This document shows positions 1 through 13,400 of a DNA stretch of 64,000 bases, piece after piece. The notes below the pieces were generated by a model. The model was not told where the DNA came from. It made no database searches and saw only the letters and a list, made by a program, of their open reading frames with translations. The stretch is taken from the NCBI GenBank assembly GCA_943704425.1, contig CALSCP010001488.1, forward strand, positions 86,240 to 150,239, written 5' to 3'. The stretch comes from Ministeria vibrans ATCC 50519 (lineage: Eukaryota > Opisthokonta > Filasterea). Both the position numbers and the translations under genes were made by a program. Numbering within the stretch: the stretch's first letter is position 1; each line of letters begins with the position of its first letter.

Positions 1-141
1 GGCGCATGGGACTGTGCGTGGTGGAAGTATTTCTTTCCAGTAGTGCCTGGCTGTGTCTCCTGCGCAGTCACCGAAGACTCACTGTATAACCAAACACACA
101 TTCAAATGTTTGCCACTTCTCTTTTTTTTTTTGCTCACTTC

Positions 142-247
142 TTACTGTGTCTGTGAGTTGTCGGGAGTGCGTCGCGCGGGCTGGGCCGTTTCCGAAGCAG
201 ACGACGATCCAAAAATGTTGGACTAAACAGCGAGAGGCAGCGAGTGA

Positions 248-291
<44 letters not shown>

Positions 292-383
292 ACTTGTACA
301 CTTCCACCGCCGGGCGGCGCTAGCACACGGCTGCTGGGCTTGGCGCTGTGCATCCCAGAGTACATTTCAGTTGAGTTGGCCAT
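142..383 (-). CDS. JPT/HN1-like small protein (Jupiter microtubule-associated homolog family), two visible exons
   Basis: Exon 1 (300-383) starts with ATG and encodes SSRVLAPPGGGS, the hallmark of the JPT/HN1 family. Exon 2 (142-222) begins SNIFGSSS, the second family signature. The phase-0 intron 223-299 has donor GTACAAG and acceptor TTTAG and holds a (GA)n tract. Read to the first stop (TAA at 142-144) the protein is 54 residues, which is short for the family (human about 150). The stop overlaps a good donor (CA|GTAAGAAG), and a GCGCAG acceptor at 60-65 would join an open segment at 1-59 in frame, so the gene may continue beyond the left edge. Known of the family: small, disordered, phosphorylated proteins, some linked to microtubules. 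The motifs are clear; the 3' end is uncertain. Confidence 0.6.
249..289. repeat. (GA)n microsatellite in the JPT-like intron
   Basis: About 40 bp of nearly uninterrupted GA on the plus strand (CT in the transcript) lie inside the single clear intron, just upstream of its TTTAG acceptor. There the tract could act as the polypyrimidine tract. Confidence 0.9.
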
Positions 384-662
384 ATTGCAAAATGAATCAA
401 AATTATTAGTGTGTGATCAAATGTGATTTGTGAAATGAGTCGCGTAAGTAAACTCCTTCTAATTTATTTAAAATGTTAGCTTTATACATTACATTCAGAT
501 GACAAACGACTCGCTATTTCAACCAACCACGTTTGTCGGACTCCAGTAAAAGGCCCTACGCCAATTGCCAGGAAAAAAAGACCAATCAATGTTTCGCTCA
601 CACTCTCCAACTCACTCACCCTCTCTAACTCTCAAACTCTCAAACTCTCTCCGTGCGTTTTC
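384..662. other. Intergenic spacer between the JPT-like start and the CAX 3' end
   Basis: AT-rich spacer with a run of CTCACTCT/CTCAAACTCT-type repeats near 597-655. It must hold the JPT-like promoter and the 3' processing site of the CAX gene. No further coding sequence is evident on either strand. Confidence 0.6.
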
Positions 663-3600
663 TTACATAATGGCAATAAGGTAAAATGCGAGCATTGCAG
701 ACCCCTGAAAGTAATTACTTGATCCGTCTTGAAGCACATAATTACTCAAAAACACACTCAGCACTAAACCAAATGAAAAAAAACAGTCGAATTAGAACTC
801 TCGGTGTGTCAAAGTCATTGAGACGTACACACTAGAACAATCTGAAGATCATTAAAAATGAGGGGAAAGGACTGAACGCCCGACGAAATGTCCATGATGG
901 CCCCAATGGCCACGAGAACGGGCATTTGGATGAGGCACACTTGCACCACAATGGAATACCCAATCTCAATGCTAGAGGACCATGGTAGAGCAAAGTGAGT
1001 GACTGACTGACCGACGGAGTGCGTACCTCAATTCAATGTTGTCTTGGAGAGCAAACTGAATCCCGTTGATGATTTCCGCAATGTTAGGCACAATCGCAAT
1101 GATTGTCACTCCTAAAAGAGACGGAGACAAAACAAAATGGCCAGTGAGTACGTGGCAAGACACAAAAACAGCCCAGTGCATGTAATTGTGAGCGTACCAA
1201 CAAACTCCTGACCCAAACCAGTTGCTTCCAGAACACCCCCGAGATTATCAACAATAAGCTCAGCAAGAAGGGCCATCGTGACAGAGGCAATAAGGAGAAT
1301 GGTGACAGAGAGACCACGACCCCAGAGCGGCGTGGAGTGATGTGGAGCGGAGGAGGAAGACGGGGGATCGAGAGACGCAGTAGGGGGAGGCGGCGAGGGT
1401 TCGTAGATGTATGTGTGGGTCTGAGGTATGTGTGTGTGAGAAAGAGAGATGGGGGGGAAGGATGAGTGACAGTGAGAGTGAGAGGTGAGAGTGAGAAGAG
1501 AGTAAGTGTGTAGATAAGACAGTTCGTGTGTGAGTGCGTCAAAAACAAAAACGGATCGCAAGAAATGTGTTTAAAATTGGTGCGTGAGTGTGTCAGAAAA
1601 AGATAACAAACGAGAGGTTGATGAAAAAACTGACCTTAAGAGTGAAAATGAGACCGATAATATAAGCAATGGGAAGTAAAACACTGACACCATAAGTGAG
1701 AGGGAGAGTGGAGTCTGTGTAGACCGAATCAGCGCCCAAATGACTCTGAACAAAGTCACAGTTGTCACAGTGAATTGGAGTATCTTGGACGTTTGCGTCT
1801 GCGCTGAAGATAAGCTGGGAGTACTGTTGACGCGCCACTGTGACGTTTTGAGTGCAGAGGTCGCATGTGATGGAGTGCATTCCGTAGATCTAATGCATTA
1901 TATGCAGGGCGTAAGTGTAAGGGTGAGTGTGTACATGTGAATGATTTGACTTTGCTGCGTACCTTTTGGAAGAAGCTTGGAGTGAACGCGCCAATGATTG
2001 AGACAAAAAGGAGAAGAGAGGAGACGCTAGCGGATGCGGCGTTGAAGCGCTGTTTCTTGTGACGGATGCCACCAATGACCATGCCTGAATGAGCATTTGG
2101 GTTAGGGTTATTGACATTATAATTAGAGTTAGGGGGTTATGGTTAGAGCCCGAGCGAAGTCCTTACAGAGTCCGGGGATGAAGAGCATCAGACCGAGAAG
2201 ACTGCCAGTCAGTGATGCTCGAACCAGAGTCAAATAGCTTTTTCTCAAAGACTACAAAAGACAACCAATCAACAACGATCACAATGCACACCCAAATTCA
2301 TTACAGTGTAGTAGATGAAGAGCTCAATGACAGAGCCAAAAGTCGCATTGATGACCGCACCAACTGCAAAAGTGGACTGGACAGAAATACACTCAATAGC
2401 CGCTCCAATGTAGAACGCCACGGGAACCACCGCAACCACCGATAGCTAAAGGCATAGAGAGCGAAAGCGATTAAATAAGTGAGTGGAATGAATGAGTGAA
2501 TAAAATTGAGTGAGTGAGTGCGATTGAGTGAGTGCGATTGAGTGAGTGAATGAAATTGAGTGAAATTGAGTGACTGAGTGCGATTGAGTGAGAGCAATTG
2601 AGTGAGTGCAATTGAGTGAGTGCAATTGAGTGAGTGCGATTGAGTGAGTGCGATTGAGTGAGTGAGTGAGAGGTTCGTTGGGTGCGAGTCAAGTGACAGT
2701 GTACAAAATTGATTAATGAGGTGAGATTGTGAACGATTGATGGATTGATTTTTTATTAAGCTGGTACGTTGAGTAAGTGGATGATTAGAATATGAGTAAG
2801 ACAATGTAATTATATTGAGACAGAGTGAGATAGTAATAAAAATAATAATTATTATTAGAGTAGTGTTTGGATCTTACCGCAAAAATGAGATTCATATCGT
2901 CAATTTTCATTCCAGGAACATATCCAAAGAGAAGAGCACACACAATGAACGGAATGAAGTTAACCAGGCACTTAAAATAAAAGTCAGAGAGTGAGTCAGG
3001 CAGTGAGCAAAGAGTAAGAAAGACAGCGAGTCAGTTTGACAATGAGACAGACCGCGATCGAGAAAGAGAGACTTACGACGTTCATTCCGCCAACAGAGTA
3101 TTTGTAGTAGTATCTGTTGACAGCCTGGTACGTACACACGACAACCTGATGGCCGGGCTGGGGCTCAGTGCCGATGCTACCCACGACCAGTGACGTTGGT
3201 TGCCTAAACAACTCCCACCAGGTGGTCCATGTCACCTGAGAGAGAATTCGGGTTAAAATTGTTTGCACTAAACACTTGATCAATGCGACTGTTAACCTTT
3301 GACATGGGAATCATCACGACACTCATCCATGTGAGAAACGCCGCAACAATATGGAAAAAGACCAAAATGGGCGCAAAGAACATACACCAGACGGCAAAGC
3401 CCAACTGTTCAGTATCATCAGGACCCTCGGACGAAGAAGGGACTGAGCGACTCGCAAGATTGAGTGATGTAGCAGTGGTGAGGGGCGCTTCGTCGCCGCT
3501 GCCACCATTGGTGGATGAGTGGCTCCGTTGCTGCTGGTGTTTCAAGAGAGATTTCTGTTTGAGAGAGAGGGTTGAATGGACTGAGGCGGAGCGAGAGACG

Positions 3601-4737
3601 CGTGAGGAGAGCCGAATAGTGTTGTCGGGAGACTCGTGGAGAGACGAGCTGTCATCTTGTGGTTGTTGTTGGGGTGAGGGTGCCACAATGGTCATTGTGC
3701 CGTAGCCAGTACGCACTGTCTGCTGTCGTTCTTGTTGATGCGCAACCACACATGGTTTGCTCGCTCCTTCTCCTTCTCCCTCTCCTTCTTCTTCTTCTTC
3801 TTCTCCTTCTCCTCCTCCTCCTCCTTCCTCCTCCTCCTCCTCTTCATCTTCTCCTCCCATTTCCACCTCTTGATGGCCTTGGTGGCCTCTCAGCAGCGGT
3901 TCGCTCTGGAGCGTGGACGAGTCAATGGTGATACTGCTGCTCGCGCGCTCGCGCGCTGCGCGCCTCGTCTCCCCCACAACGGGTTCGTCGTCGAGCAACA
4001 CGACATAGGGCGCTGGTCGTTGCAGAAACTTGCCAAAGGGCCACAGGAAGAAGCCAGCCAGGCGGAAACACAGCTTGGAGTAGTTCCATCCAATTATGGA
4101 GACGGCGAAAAGACAAGCTGGACAACAATCATAATGAAAATGATAAACAATGCAATAATACAATATTTTAGAGTGATGTTGAAAAAAAGTCACATTCTCC
4201 TCAACACATCATCATATGCCTACCAAAGAGCACATACACAAAGGAAAGCCACCATCCAACAAACAGAAGGTACGCAATGTTGCCTGAAACAGCGGAAAGA
4301 GTCAAAAATCAATTCAAAAAAAAAAAGACGACAAAGCGGTGACAAAAAATCGACTGAAACGGAACAATGAATTGGCGTTCAAGAGCAGATTCACTGTGAC
4401 GGGGTAGTGCTTACCAACGGTAATGGTGTTGACGAGGGTAAACGACGCAGAGATGGCCTGGCGCGACGGAATGCGCGGTTCGCGGTAGAGGTCCTGCACA
4501 ATGGTTGATCTGGGGCGGACGACGGTCAGTCTGCGCGCCACACACCCCCGCACACACACACACGCACGCATACCTTTGACTGAGCTCCCGCTGCGTCACG
4601 TGGCTCTTCCATTTCGAGAAGCCAAAGAGAGTGTTGAGCTGTCGGCGTTTCTCCTCCAAGTCGGCTGGAGGCACTTGCGGGAGCGGCGGCGGCGGCATCG
4701 GCGGCTCAGGGATCTCGTCCATGTCGCCCATACTCAT
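663..4737 (-). CDS. Vacuolar-type Ca2+/cation:H+ exchanger, CAX family, VNX1-like long form (about 14 exons)
   Basis: Exports cations from cytosol into an acidic store in exchange for protons (family knowledge). The start is ATG 4737; exon 1 joins a CCCAG acceptor at 4510. An N-terminal multi-helix region (GNIAYLLFVGWWLSF and later helices) precedes the two CAX repeats, as in fungal VNX1. The first repeat reads FAVGAVINATFGSVIELFIY, the second VTIIAIVPNIAEIINGIQFA; these are the alpha-repeats with their conserved acidic residues. Between them lie GGIRHKKQRFN and two Cys-x-x-Cys motifs. A cytosolic loop (about 3297-3930) is strongly acidic and Glu/Gly-rich. The apparent stop at 815 is intronic: donor GTACGTC after VLV and acceptor GGTTTAG lead to a final exon ending AMLAFYLIAIM, with stop TAA at 663-665, which matches the CAX C-terminus. 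Estimated length is 850 residues. Middle exon boundaries are approximate. Confidence 0.85.
2489..2674. repeat. 14-bp minisatellite in a CAX intron
   Basis: Variable copies of GATTGAGTGAGTGC and close variants (GAATGAAATTGAGT) occupy the central part of a roughly 430-bp intron between exons ending near 2448 and 2878. It explains several Ser/Leu/His-rich spurious reading frames here. Confidence 0.85.
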
Positions 4738-5043
4738 TGTGGACCAAAGTAAGACAAAAGGAAGAAAAAATTAAAAATAATTAAACAACTCAATGAACTC
4801 ATTGACAACTGATAACAAGGACATTTCAAACGAATCATAAAGCTCGATTCTCTATTAATAATAATACTAATAATAATATTAATTTTTATTATAGTATATT
4901 TTTCTTATAATACTATTATTATTTTCTTATACACTTTCACATTATGTCTTCTTCTTCACTTAATTATTCAAAGTCTACGGGCAGCTACGGCAAAAGTATT
5001 GTGCTTCTCTTTTGACATTTCGATTGTTAAATAATTTTCATTT
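4738..5043. other. AT-rich spacer between two minus-strand genes
   Basis: About 300 bp, very AT-rich, with TAATAATA runs near 4855-4925. It carries the CAX promoter and the DCDC1-like gene's 3' processing region. No coding sequence seen. Confidence 0.6.
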
Positions 5044-6605
5044 TCACACCCTCCCATAAGTATAAGTCACCGTCGTTGTCGTTGGCATCGACGCCGTCGA
5101 ATAGAACTGGCGCCCACCACCACCGCCACCACCACCACTGGACGCGGCGGCCGACGAGTACGACACGCTTCCACCACCGCCACTCAATCCATAGCGTCCC
5201 GCTGTCACGGGTCGCACGCTCAACGACGCAACGCCACTCGTTCCCAAAGAAGCGCCCGCCGACGAAGGCCGATCGGTAATGCGCGGCGCAGGCATGGCCG
5301 AGTAGGAGCCTGCGTAAAAGCGCCCGCTCGTGCCACTGCCTCTCCCACTGCGACCACTGCCACTGCGCCGAAACGACCCCGGCTGTTGCAGTCCCTCACT
5401 GGTCCACTGGGCACGCGCACGAATCTGCTCGCGCACAAAACGGTCGTCCATCATGTGGGCACCCGAACTCGCCCAGACTATCTCACCCTTGCGCGCCACG
5501 TCAGCCAGCTCACCGTACGTAAACAGCTCGCGCCCATCCGCAGCAAACACGCGTCGACAGGGCAAGGCCATGCCCACACGACGCGTGCACTCACTGAGAA
5601 ACTCTCCAAAGTCACTCGCATGCACCATCACTGGCTGAATCAGACGGTTGCCCGTCCCATTCTCGCGCACTTGCACTCGCACCGCATTGGGCAGTACACT
5701 GTCGTCCTGCACACCACTACCGCCCTCACGTCGACTTCGCACACACAGCTGCGACACCCGCTCACTCGGCTTGCCAAACACCCGCGCGTGCACCCGTCGC
5801 TCCGCTTCCTTCAACTCTCCTTCTAAGCGCTCAATGTATGCCCGAATACGCTCCTCCTCCTCCAGCGGAGCCGCACCTGCCCCCGTTCCATCGCGCATCC
5901 GTCGCTCTCCCAGTCGTCGCAACAAGTGCTGCTCACGCTTGATCTTCTCCCGCAGAGTCTGCACCGCCCCACTGCCCGCACCCACACGCAGTCGCTCGCC
6001 ACTCGTCACCCACACGTCGACCTCATCACTGCTCCCGCTGTTGCTCCCATCCTCATTACGACCACCACTCTCGCCACTCACAAGCTCACTCAGCGACTCC
6101 ACTCGCTCCCCTGTCCGTCGGAACACCAGTTTGGCCGCAATGGGCAATGACAGTGCGCGTGTTGCGTCCGCCAGCAGCTCATCAATGCTATTCACCGTCA
6201 CCACCGCACTCTCTCCACCCTCTCCGTTGCGATGCACCCGCACCCTCATGCGCGCCCGGTGGTTGTCTCGCAGTCGCTCCGCAAAGCTCGTTGGCTCGCC
6301 CATCTCCGACTTGATACGTCGGTAGCGCGCCTGTCGCGTCTCCCACTCGCTAGTGCCCACCAGTGGTTCACCACACGTCACGTAGCACAGTTGATCTCGC
6401 TTGAGCCCGTCAAGCGAAAACAGTTCCACTCGCTCCTCATCAAACAGACGCCGCGCCGCCTGCGCGAGCCCTAGCGCAGTCGTCGCCTGAGCCAAAACCC
6501 CCAAAAGCTGATCCGACTGCTTCGATCGACTCTGTCGCTTCTTCGTCACCGTTCCATCGGTATCAGTGGTCGTTACTGTCGCCGTTCGATGCTGCTGCTG
6601 CTGCT

Positions 6606-6650
<45 letters not shown>

Positions 6651-9600
6651 CTGGCGTTAGTGCGCTCCCTTCTCCGCCTTTGTCGGAATACTCGTACTGA
6701 TGCACTCGCATCCACGTTTGCACGTCTTCGCGACTCGACGCCGGCGCTCGACGGCTCATCTTGCGCGACACTGGCAGCTTCGACTCGCTGGTCTTCTGTC
6801 CATTAACAGTGCTGTCTGTAGTCGCTGCTGTCATCGCCATCCCTTGTGCATTTCCAGTTCCCGTCTCAGCTTCAGTGGAAGGTGTGGGAGCACAAGGCGC
6901 AGTGACAGTGACCGCCCGATGACGTTGACCCCAGCGGTCGTGGTGGAGCACTTGCAGACGCGGCACACGTAACGGAGCCAGACGCGCACTGTTTCGCGAC
7001 GACTGGGTGTCCTTCATTCGCGGTGCAAACGCCACAAGAAGTCCCTTGAGGCGCGACACTCCCTCGACCCATTCGCTGCTGTTCGCGCCGTGGACGGGCC
7101 ACGAGAGGGCCCGACGACTCCACTCGGCCGAGCGTACCTTGGACTTTCGCCAGCCATCGCGCAGCATCCCGTCCGATTCCTCTTGCTTCACCGCCCATCG
7201 CTGTGCCGTTGTTGCGCCGCCATGCCGTCCCTTGCTCCGCTCCTCGATACACAGCTCGTGTGCTGTCGACGCCAATGATCCGCTGTTCAGGTCCAACAAG
7301 TGCTCAACGCCCGTCACCGTGTCGCCACTCGGACTTGCTACACCACGCTCGCGCAACGTCAACAGTTGACCTGCAGCGCCACTCGACTCAACCGTCCCAT
7401 CGCTATGGTAAACCCACCGCTGCAACGCGTCGTCCTCATTCTTCCGTGCCAACACCACACTGCGCCGTTGTCGTGTCGTTCCTTCCTCTTCCTCCCCACC
7501 TCCCTCCTTCTCAAAGTCATTCTCATACCCATCCACCGCCGCATCCTCCTCCTCCGCGTCCTTTCTTTTCTCAGGCACCACAGCGAGCACCATCTCCGGC
7601 ATCAGTGAACTCGCAATATACCCGTCGCGGGTCAACACCCACTGCTGATCGCGTCGCCCAATGCTCTTCGCATTGAGGCCCGTCTCTCCCACTACATACT
7701 GTGCTCTACCACCCCCATCGCACACCCGCAACAGCGTCTGTCCACGATAGCCCTTCAGTGTAGTATGCGTCTGTCGCAGCTCCTCCATCACCGGGTCGTA
7801 CTCGTTGTCCGCTTCCTCTACCTCTTCCTTCTCTTTCCCTTCGTCTTCCTCAACACTCTGCTTTTTCTTTTTGAACTTCTTGCGTTCCCCAATTTGCTCT
7901 TCAACGCGCGCCAGCTCCTCACTCACGTCAACAACTGTCACCGCGCCCGCCTTCAGCGTCGACAGCGACATGACCGAGCCGCTTGCATCCTGTCCCTCCG
8001 CCACTTGCCCCACCGCCTCGAGCACGACCTCCGGCAGCATGTACTCCTCGCCTTGGCTGCACCAAAGGCTCACAGGCGCTCCGTCGCTCTCAAAGTGCGC
8101 ACGGAGCTCAGCGCCACGACAAATCTCACGACCGGTGCCCAAGAAAAAGCGTCGCACCGCCGTCGATACGCGAAGTTTGGCGGTGGCAGTGGCATACAGC
8201 TGGGCCATTTCGAGCTGCTCGTACTCGGCTTGAGACGTGCGCGATCGTTGCGAGGTAGCCACCGAAAAGAAAAGCGACACGGGCTCACGGTGTGCACCAT
8301 TAGGGTACAGTCGTACGGGAACCGTCTCGTCCTTGCTGGCGGCCAACTTTTCGTTCTCCAGCAACGGGATGTGACGGCTGCGCCTCCCATCGCCTCTCCC
8401 GCCGTCCCCTCCTCCCCCCTCTGTCGTGTTCTCCTCCTCGGGAATGTAACGGTACAGACGCTGAGCGGCCTCGCGTGCCGACGTAAGTTTCGTCACACGT
8501 GCCTCAGATATTTCCACGTCGGCTGCGTAGCCGGAGCCCAGCGATCGCTTGAGCGACGTAGTGGCGCCATGGAGACGCGCATTGATGCGCTCCTCAATGT
8601 CCATGAGCCAGGCACGCGCGCCGCGCGGCTCAAAGGGCTCGCCGCAGCTGATCCACACGGGACCGCACGCGCGTCCACCGTACGCCAGTAGTGTTTCGGG
8701 TAGTTGGTGCACATCGTTGTCAATGGTCTCGGTCGTGAGTGTTCGCCCTCGCATGTCGTACGCCACCCGTGCCTGTGCACGCAGTCGCCCGGCAAACTTG
8801 GTCTGACACTCGTCCATGAGCAGTGCCAGTGGATCCACACTGTTCACAGCCCCCGCCGCCCAGACAAGTTCAGCACCGCCCTCAGCGCGTCCGTTCACAA
8901 ACACAAGAAGACGCTTTGCTTTGTGGCCCTCTAGTCCGCGCGTCTGCTCCGTCATGCGTGCACTTGTCGGTCGTTGACGTGCCGTCAGAATCACGCCGTC
9001 ACGACTCCACTTGGCGCGATTCTGTGTCGCCGTGCGCTCGCCCTCAAACGGATCGATAAACGCCTCGCCACCGCTCACGTAGACAGTCTCGTCGCGTCCT
9101 AGACGCTCTTTGATCCACTTCTCCGTGCCATTGTCGAGTTGCACACAGATGCTCCGACGAATGTCAAACAACTCTTGGCCCTGCTGGTCAAAGACACGGC
9201 GAACTCCACCGCCACCCATGCGCGCACGACACTGCTCCATAAATTCGTTCCACGAACGTGCCGCAATGGGAATGCCCTTGGCAGTGGACGGCGCTCCGTT
9301 GCGCAGCACAAGCAAGCGCACGCCGGCCGCGCGCTCCGTCTCGTACAGCGGGTGTGATCCCACCCGACTACTGGCCGCCGCAATGAGAAGCATGCTCTGG
9401 CTGTTGCTGCTGCTGTGGTTATAATAGGGCGAGTCGGTGGAGGAGACGGACGAAGCGCGTGAACGTGGACGAGAGGAGCGAGGCCGCCCGCCCGAGTGGC
9501 GACGAAACGCCGACGATGCGGAAAGAGACCGTGATCGCTGACGAGGAGCGCTGGTCTGTGGTCGAGTAGCGTACGCGCTGTGGCCACCCCCTTGTGATGC

Positions 9601-10219
9601 TTCTTGTTGTGGTTGGTGTGAAGCGTGTTTGGGTTGCTCCAGGCGTTTCTTCACCTGCGCAAAAGGTTTGTTGTCAGCACAAGCCAGAAAAGATATTCTT
9701 ATGCGTTACCTCTGCGATGTACTCTCGAACAACGAGCTCTTCAAACAGCCGCTTGTCTTGCTTCAATGGTCCATGCAGCTGTTGCTCTTCTTCTCCCCCA
9801 TTGCCGTCGCTCTCAGACGAAGCGGCTATCGCACTGGAGGTTTTTGTTGTGACCGTTGTCGTCGCGACAACCTCAGTTTCACCATCGCCATCGTCGTGGT
9901 CGTCCGATGGTGGATCTTCAATTGGAGTCACAACTCCGTCGCTGTGCTCGGCCTCAGAGGCAGAGGGCGACTCGGACCGAGTCTGTGCAACACAGTTTGT
10001 TTTAGTCGCGTTGCCATGGTTTCAAAGCGAAAGAAAAAGCGCAACATAAACAGAATCAAAGTGACAACCCTTTCCCGCTGGATAAGGGGACACGATTGTG
10101 AAGTGTAAAGGGAGAAACAAGATAGTGACCCGAGAGAGAGAGAGGGAAAGCGGTGGTAACAAAATGATATGCTCACTCACCGAATCTGAAAGGTCAAAAT
10201 CGCAATCGTCGCCGTCCAT
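5044..10219 (-). CDS. DCDC1-like protein: multiple doublecortin (DCX) repeats plus a ricin-B-like segment
   Basis: Probable microtubule-binding protein of the cilium or spindle midzone. Three exons: 10181-10219 (MDGDDCDFDLSDS), 9710-9982 and 5044-9654, joined in phase 0 with donors GTGAGTG and GTAACGC, giving about 1,640 residues. The large exon has about six DCX-type modules, each with a strand like RLLVLRNG or VRVQVRENG, a helix, RRVFDxxGxEL and a final WxSxGE segment. Between modules 3 and 4, repeats QQWVLTRDGYIAS and QRWVYHSDGTVES resemble a ricin-B beta-trefoil. Human DCDC1 combines DCX repeats with a ricin-type domain, so the layout fits DCDC1 rather than DCX/DCLK. Oddities: a polyglutamine tract of about 20 residues and a Gly/Ser-rich C-terminus ending YTYGRV. 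It lies 226 bp downstream of the dynein gene on the same strand. Confidence 0.8.
6588..6650. repeat. CAG/CTG trinucleotide tract encoding polyGln in the DCDC1-like gene
   Basis: A run of CTG/TTG on the plus strand (CAG/CAA on the coding strand) encodes about 20 consecutive Gln between DCX modules. Mixed CAG/CAA codons suggest an older, partly stabilised expansion. Confidence 0.9.
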
Positions 10220-10444
10220 GGTAGCTGTGAGATGTAGAGAACTAAACGAGAGCGAAGCGCTTGGAGAAAAGTAACTGAGAAAATAATAAATTGAATTGAA
10301 TTGTATGCTTTTGTAAGCAAGACGATCAATTAGAGTCTTCTCTTCGGAGTTTGGGAATTGTTTGCCCATTGTTTTATGTTTGACTCAGTTTGAGTATGGC
10401 ATTCTCTCATTCTCAAAGTTGTAATATTATAATAAAAATTATTA

Positions 10445-13400
10445 TTAATCACTCAATTGTGTCAACAGAGCAACACCTCGCAACACCCACTTGGACGACT
10501 CTTCGCTGCTGGGTAAGGCAATGCTCGTAATAAAATTTGTCGAATGACCCCTAAGAAAATGACACAAAAGAAGAGTCAACGCGAGTTAAGCAATCGACAC
10601 ACACAACATTCCTTACGTGGTTGAGAGTGTTCCGCGACGATCAGACGTCTTGTACAACGGACACTCATACACATACGATGCGCCGCCGCCACCACCACTA
10701 CCACTACCACCACCACTATTACTAGCAACAGTAGTAGCACTGCCTTCGCCAGCGGCCGTCTTGCGCACGGGCCGCAACCACACGACGGGCATGGCGTCAA
10801 ACAACTGCTTGGCCAGTGCGTCCCCAAGACGCGCCCGCTCCCGGTCCCACCGCGCCCCTTCCAGGAACAGTCCCCGCACATACACTCCATCCTCCGGTGC
10901 AGTCTCAGGTACACTGTCGCCAAGCACCTCGTAGCTGAACCCAAGTTCGTCAATGGGAATCTGCTGTTTTCGCGCATAATTTTGAAGTGCACCTAAAAAA
11001 AACCAAACACCATTTAGATCAGTCAATTTTAACAAAATAATTATTGCTGTTTGTTTTTTTTATCACTAACCAGTGAGAAAGCTCTGTGTAAAGTAAAAAC
11101 CAGAGATCCAAAAACAAGCGGGTTTCCCATTGTCGATCCAATTCTGAACACAGTGTGATGAGTGTTTTTTTTTGTTTTTGTTCTCCTCCACTTTTTCTTC
11201 TCTTACCTGAAGGAAATTCAAACGCGCAACCAAATCATTCACATAACTGCCTAATGGTTTCAGCGACGGATACGACCGACTGAGCCACATTTTTGGAACC
11301 TAAAAAAATACAGGCAGAAATTATTACATAAACAACAATAACAACGGGAATTACGTTATAATTGTTACCTGGTTGGCCAAAATGCTGACATATATAGCCT
11401 CGAGCTCCGCATTCATCACCAGTAGTCCTTTGATTGCCTTGCGAAGCTGCTCGAGTGACGTCCGGATTGTCAAAGTCAGTCGGTTGAACCGTTTGGTTTC
11501 CTACATGAACGGCACAGATGAACAACAAACATTCAAAGCGGTTTACAACATAGATTGGTACCTGGACCAGCACAGTGTTCATGCTTTCGTTGTAGTCGGT
11601 CGGGTACTTGCGCAACACCGCCGCAGTGTCGTAGTCCGCTGGCAGTTTCCCCAGCACATCCGACGCCACTCGGTCTACCATCTCATCCGTCGTCACTGCA
11701 CTCCCACTCCCACTCGACACCTTTGCTTGCGTCAAAAGTACACTCTCAAACAATACACGCGTCTCCTGTAGGTCCTTGGTAATGTCTGCATTCGTGTGCA
11801 TCCCAAACACCTACGCAAAACGAGAAACTTACTTAAAAATTCTGCCTCTTTGTTTCTATCACTCTGCATTTTTTTTCTTTTCTCCCTCTCTCTCTACTAC
11901 TTTGTTTCATTCTTTCTCTTCTATCTCTCTTCTCTCTCCTCCCCTCTCCTCTCCTCTCCTCTCTCTCTTTCCCTCACTCAAACTCCTTGCTTACTTCCGG
12001 TTGCTGCTCCAAAGGAAGTCCTCTAATGTACGCTAGATAGTCATCGTACGATCCTTTGGCCGGTGCAAAGTACGTTCCGCTCTCCGAGAATCGATACGCA
12101 TCATCCGACACAATCTCAGTACAGAAAAACTAACAAAATAAAGACGTCAATTTCAATCGTAAGTGTCAAGTTTATATCATACCTTTTTGAGGATGGCTCT
12201 CAGAGTGCGACGATCCCAGTCGTCGGTGACGCGCCCCCCATAGTTACATTCGCCCACAAGGTAGGAGAGAGCCGGGAGAGGCAGGGAATCGTACTCGTTG
12301 AGGAACATGTGCAGCTGGCGCACCGAGATGCGCAAGTCCGACTCGTTGAACTCGTAGGGAATGTTCCAGCCGAGCGCAGAGAACTTGCGACGCTCTTGGA
12401 CAAGCGCGTGGAAAAAGCACAGACCAAAGAGCATCTTCTCCCACGCGTGATCCTGGCTGCAGCCATTGAAAAAGGCCGGATCGCTCAGCGGGTCGGTCAG
12501 GTACGAGCGCAGTAAATTCGCCTTGAGACCCTTCGGCGGCTCGTTGGTCAGCTTGACGCCATTCTGCAGCACCGACACGGGGAAAGCATCCGACGGGTAC
12601 GACGTCAGCCAAAGACGGAAATCGGGGTGCACCGATTCTGGTCGTAGCTCCTCACACAGTCGCTCAAGGGTCGGCATCCTACCACACAAAACAAACGAAA
12701 TAAAAAAAATTCTTATCATTATTAATTATTATTATTAATTAATAAAATTAATACCATTTGACGGCCAAGTGACAGTTCTGAAGGACCACCCAGGTGCCCT
12801 CCTTGACTGCTTTGACAAGCATCGCCTGCGCAATGGGGCCCTGGCCTTGCCCCAGCGACAGTGTCTGCATGCGCGAGCCGCCAAAGCCCATGTCGTCGGC
12901 AAACTTGAGAAGAGATGCCATGGGATCTGCGCCAGGCGACAGGATAAACACGAGCGGTGCACACGCGTGGCTGTCGGCAAACGACCCCGCAAGATCAAAC
13001 GGAGGCGGTTCAACAAAGCGCTGGCCCAAATCACCGGCAACCACCGACACAATGGCAGGCACTGCCTTGTCAGGACGCAAACAGCGTGTCACCAGCAGAC
13101 GCACAATGGGCTCCAGGTCATTCAGCGGTCCCATCGGCAGAGGCATCTCGTGGGGCACTGCAGAATCGTAGACGGCCTTCCACGCGTCTCCTTGGCTCAA
13201 AATATGCTCGCGTAGCCCATCAAATGGCTTCATGTCACTCAGACGGCACAGCTCGTCCCACGCCTTGTCTGGCAGCCACGCAGCGTGCACATTCGCATGG
13301 ACATTGTCCAGAGCCAGTCCTCCCGTCAGCACAAACCGCCAATGCGCGTCACTCAGACGACCCTGCGCCCGACGCAGATTGGCACACAGCAGGAACGAAA

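Noticed and set aside
1..59. Third exon of the JPT-like gene
   Set aside because: Splice signals (CA|GTAAGAAG and GCGCAG) are good and the frame is open, but there is no recognisable sequence and the window ends. Mentioned in the gene entry but not called.
5076..9587. Many plus-strand frames opposite the DCDC1-like exon (also opposite dynein, separase and TPR)
   Set aside because: Antisense shadows of GC-rich coding sequence, Arg/Ser/His-rich without domains.
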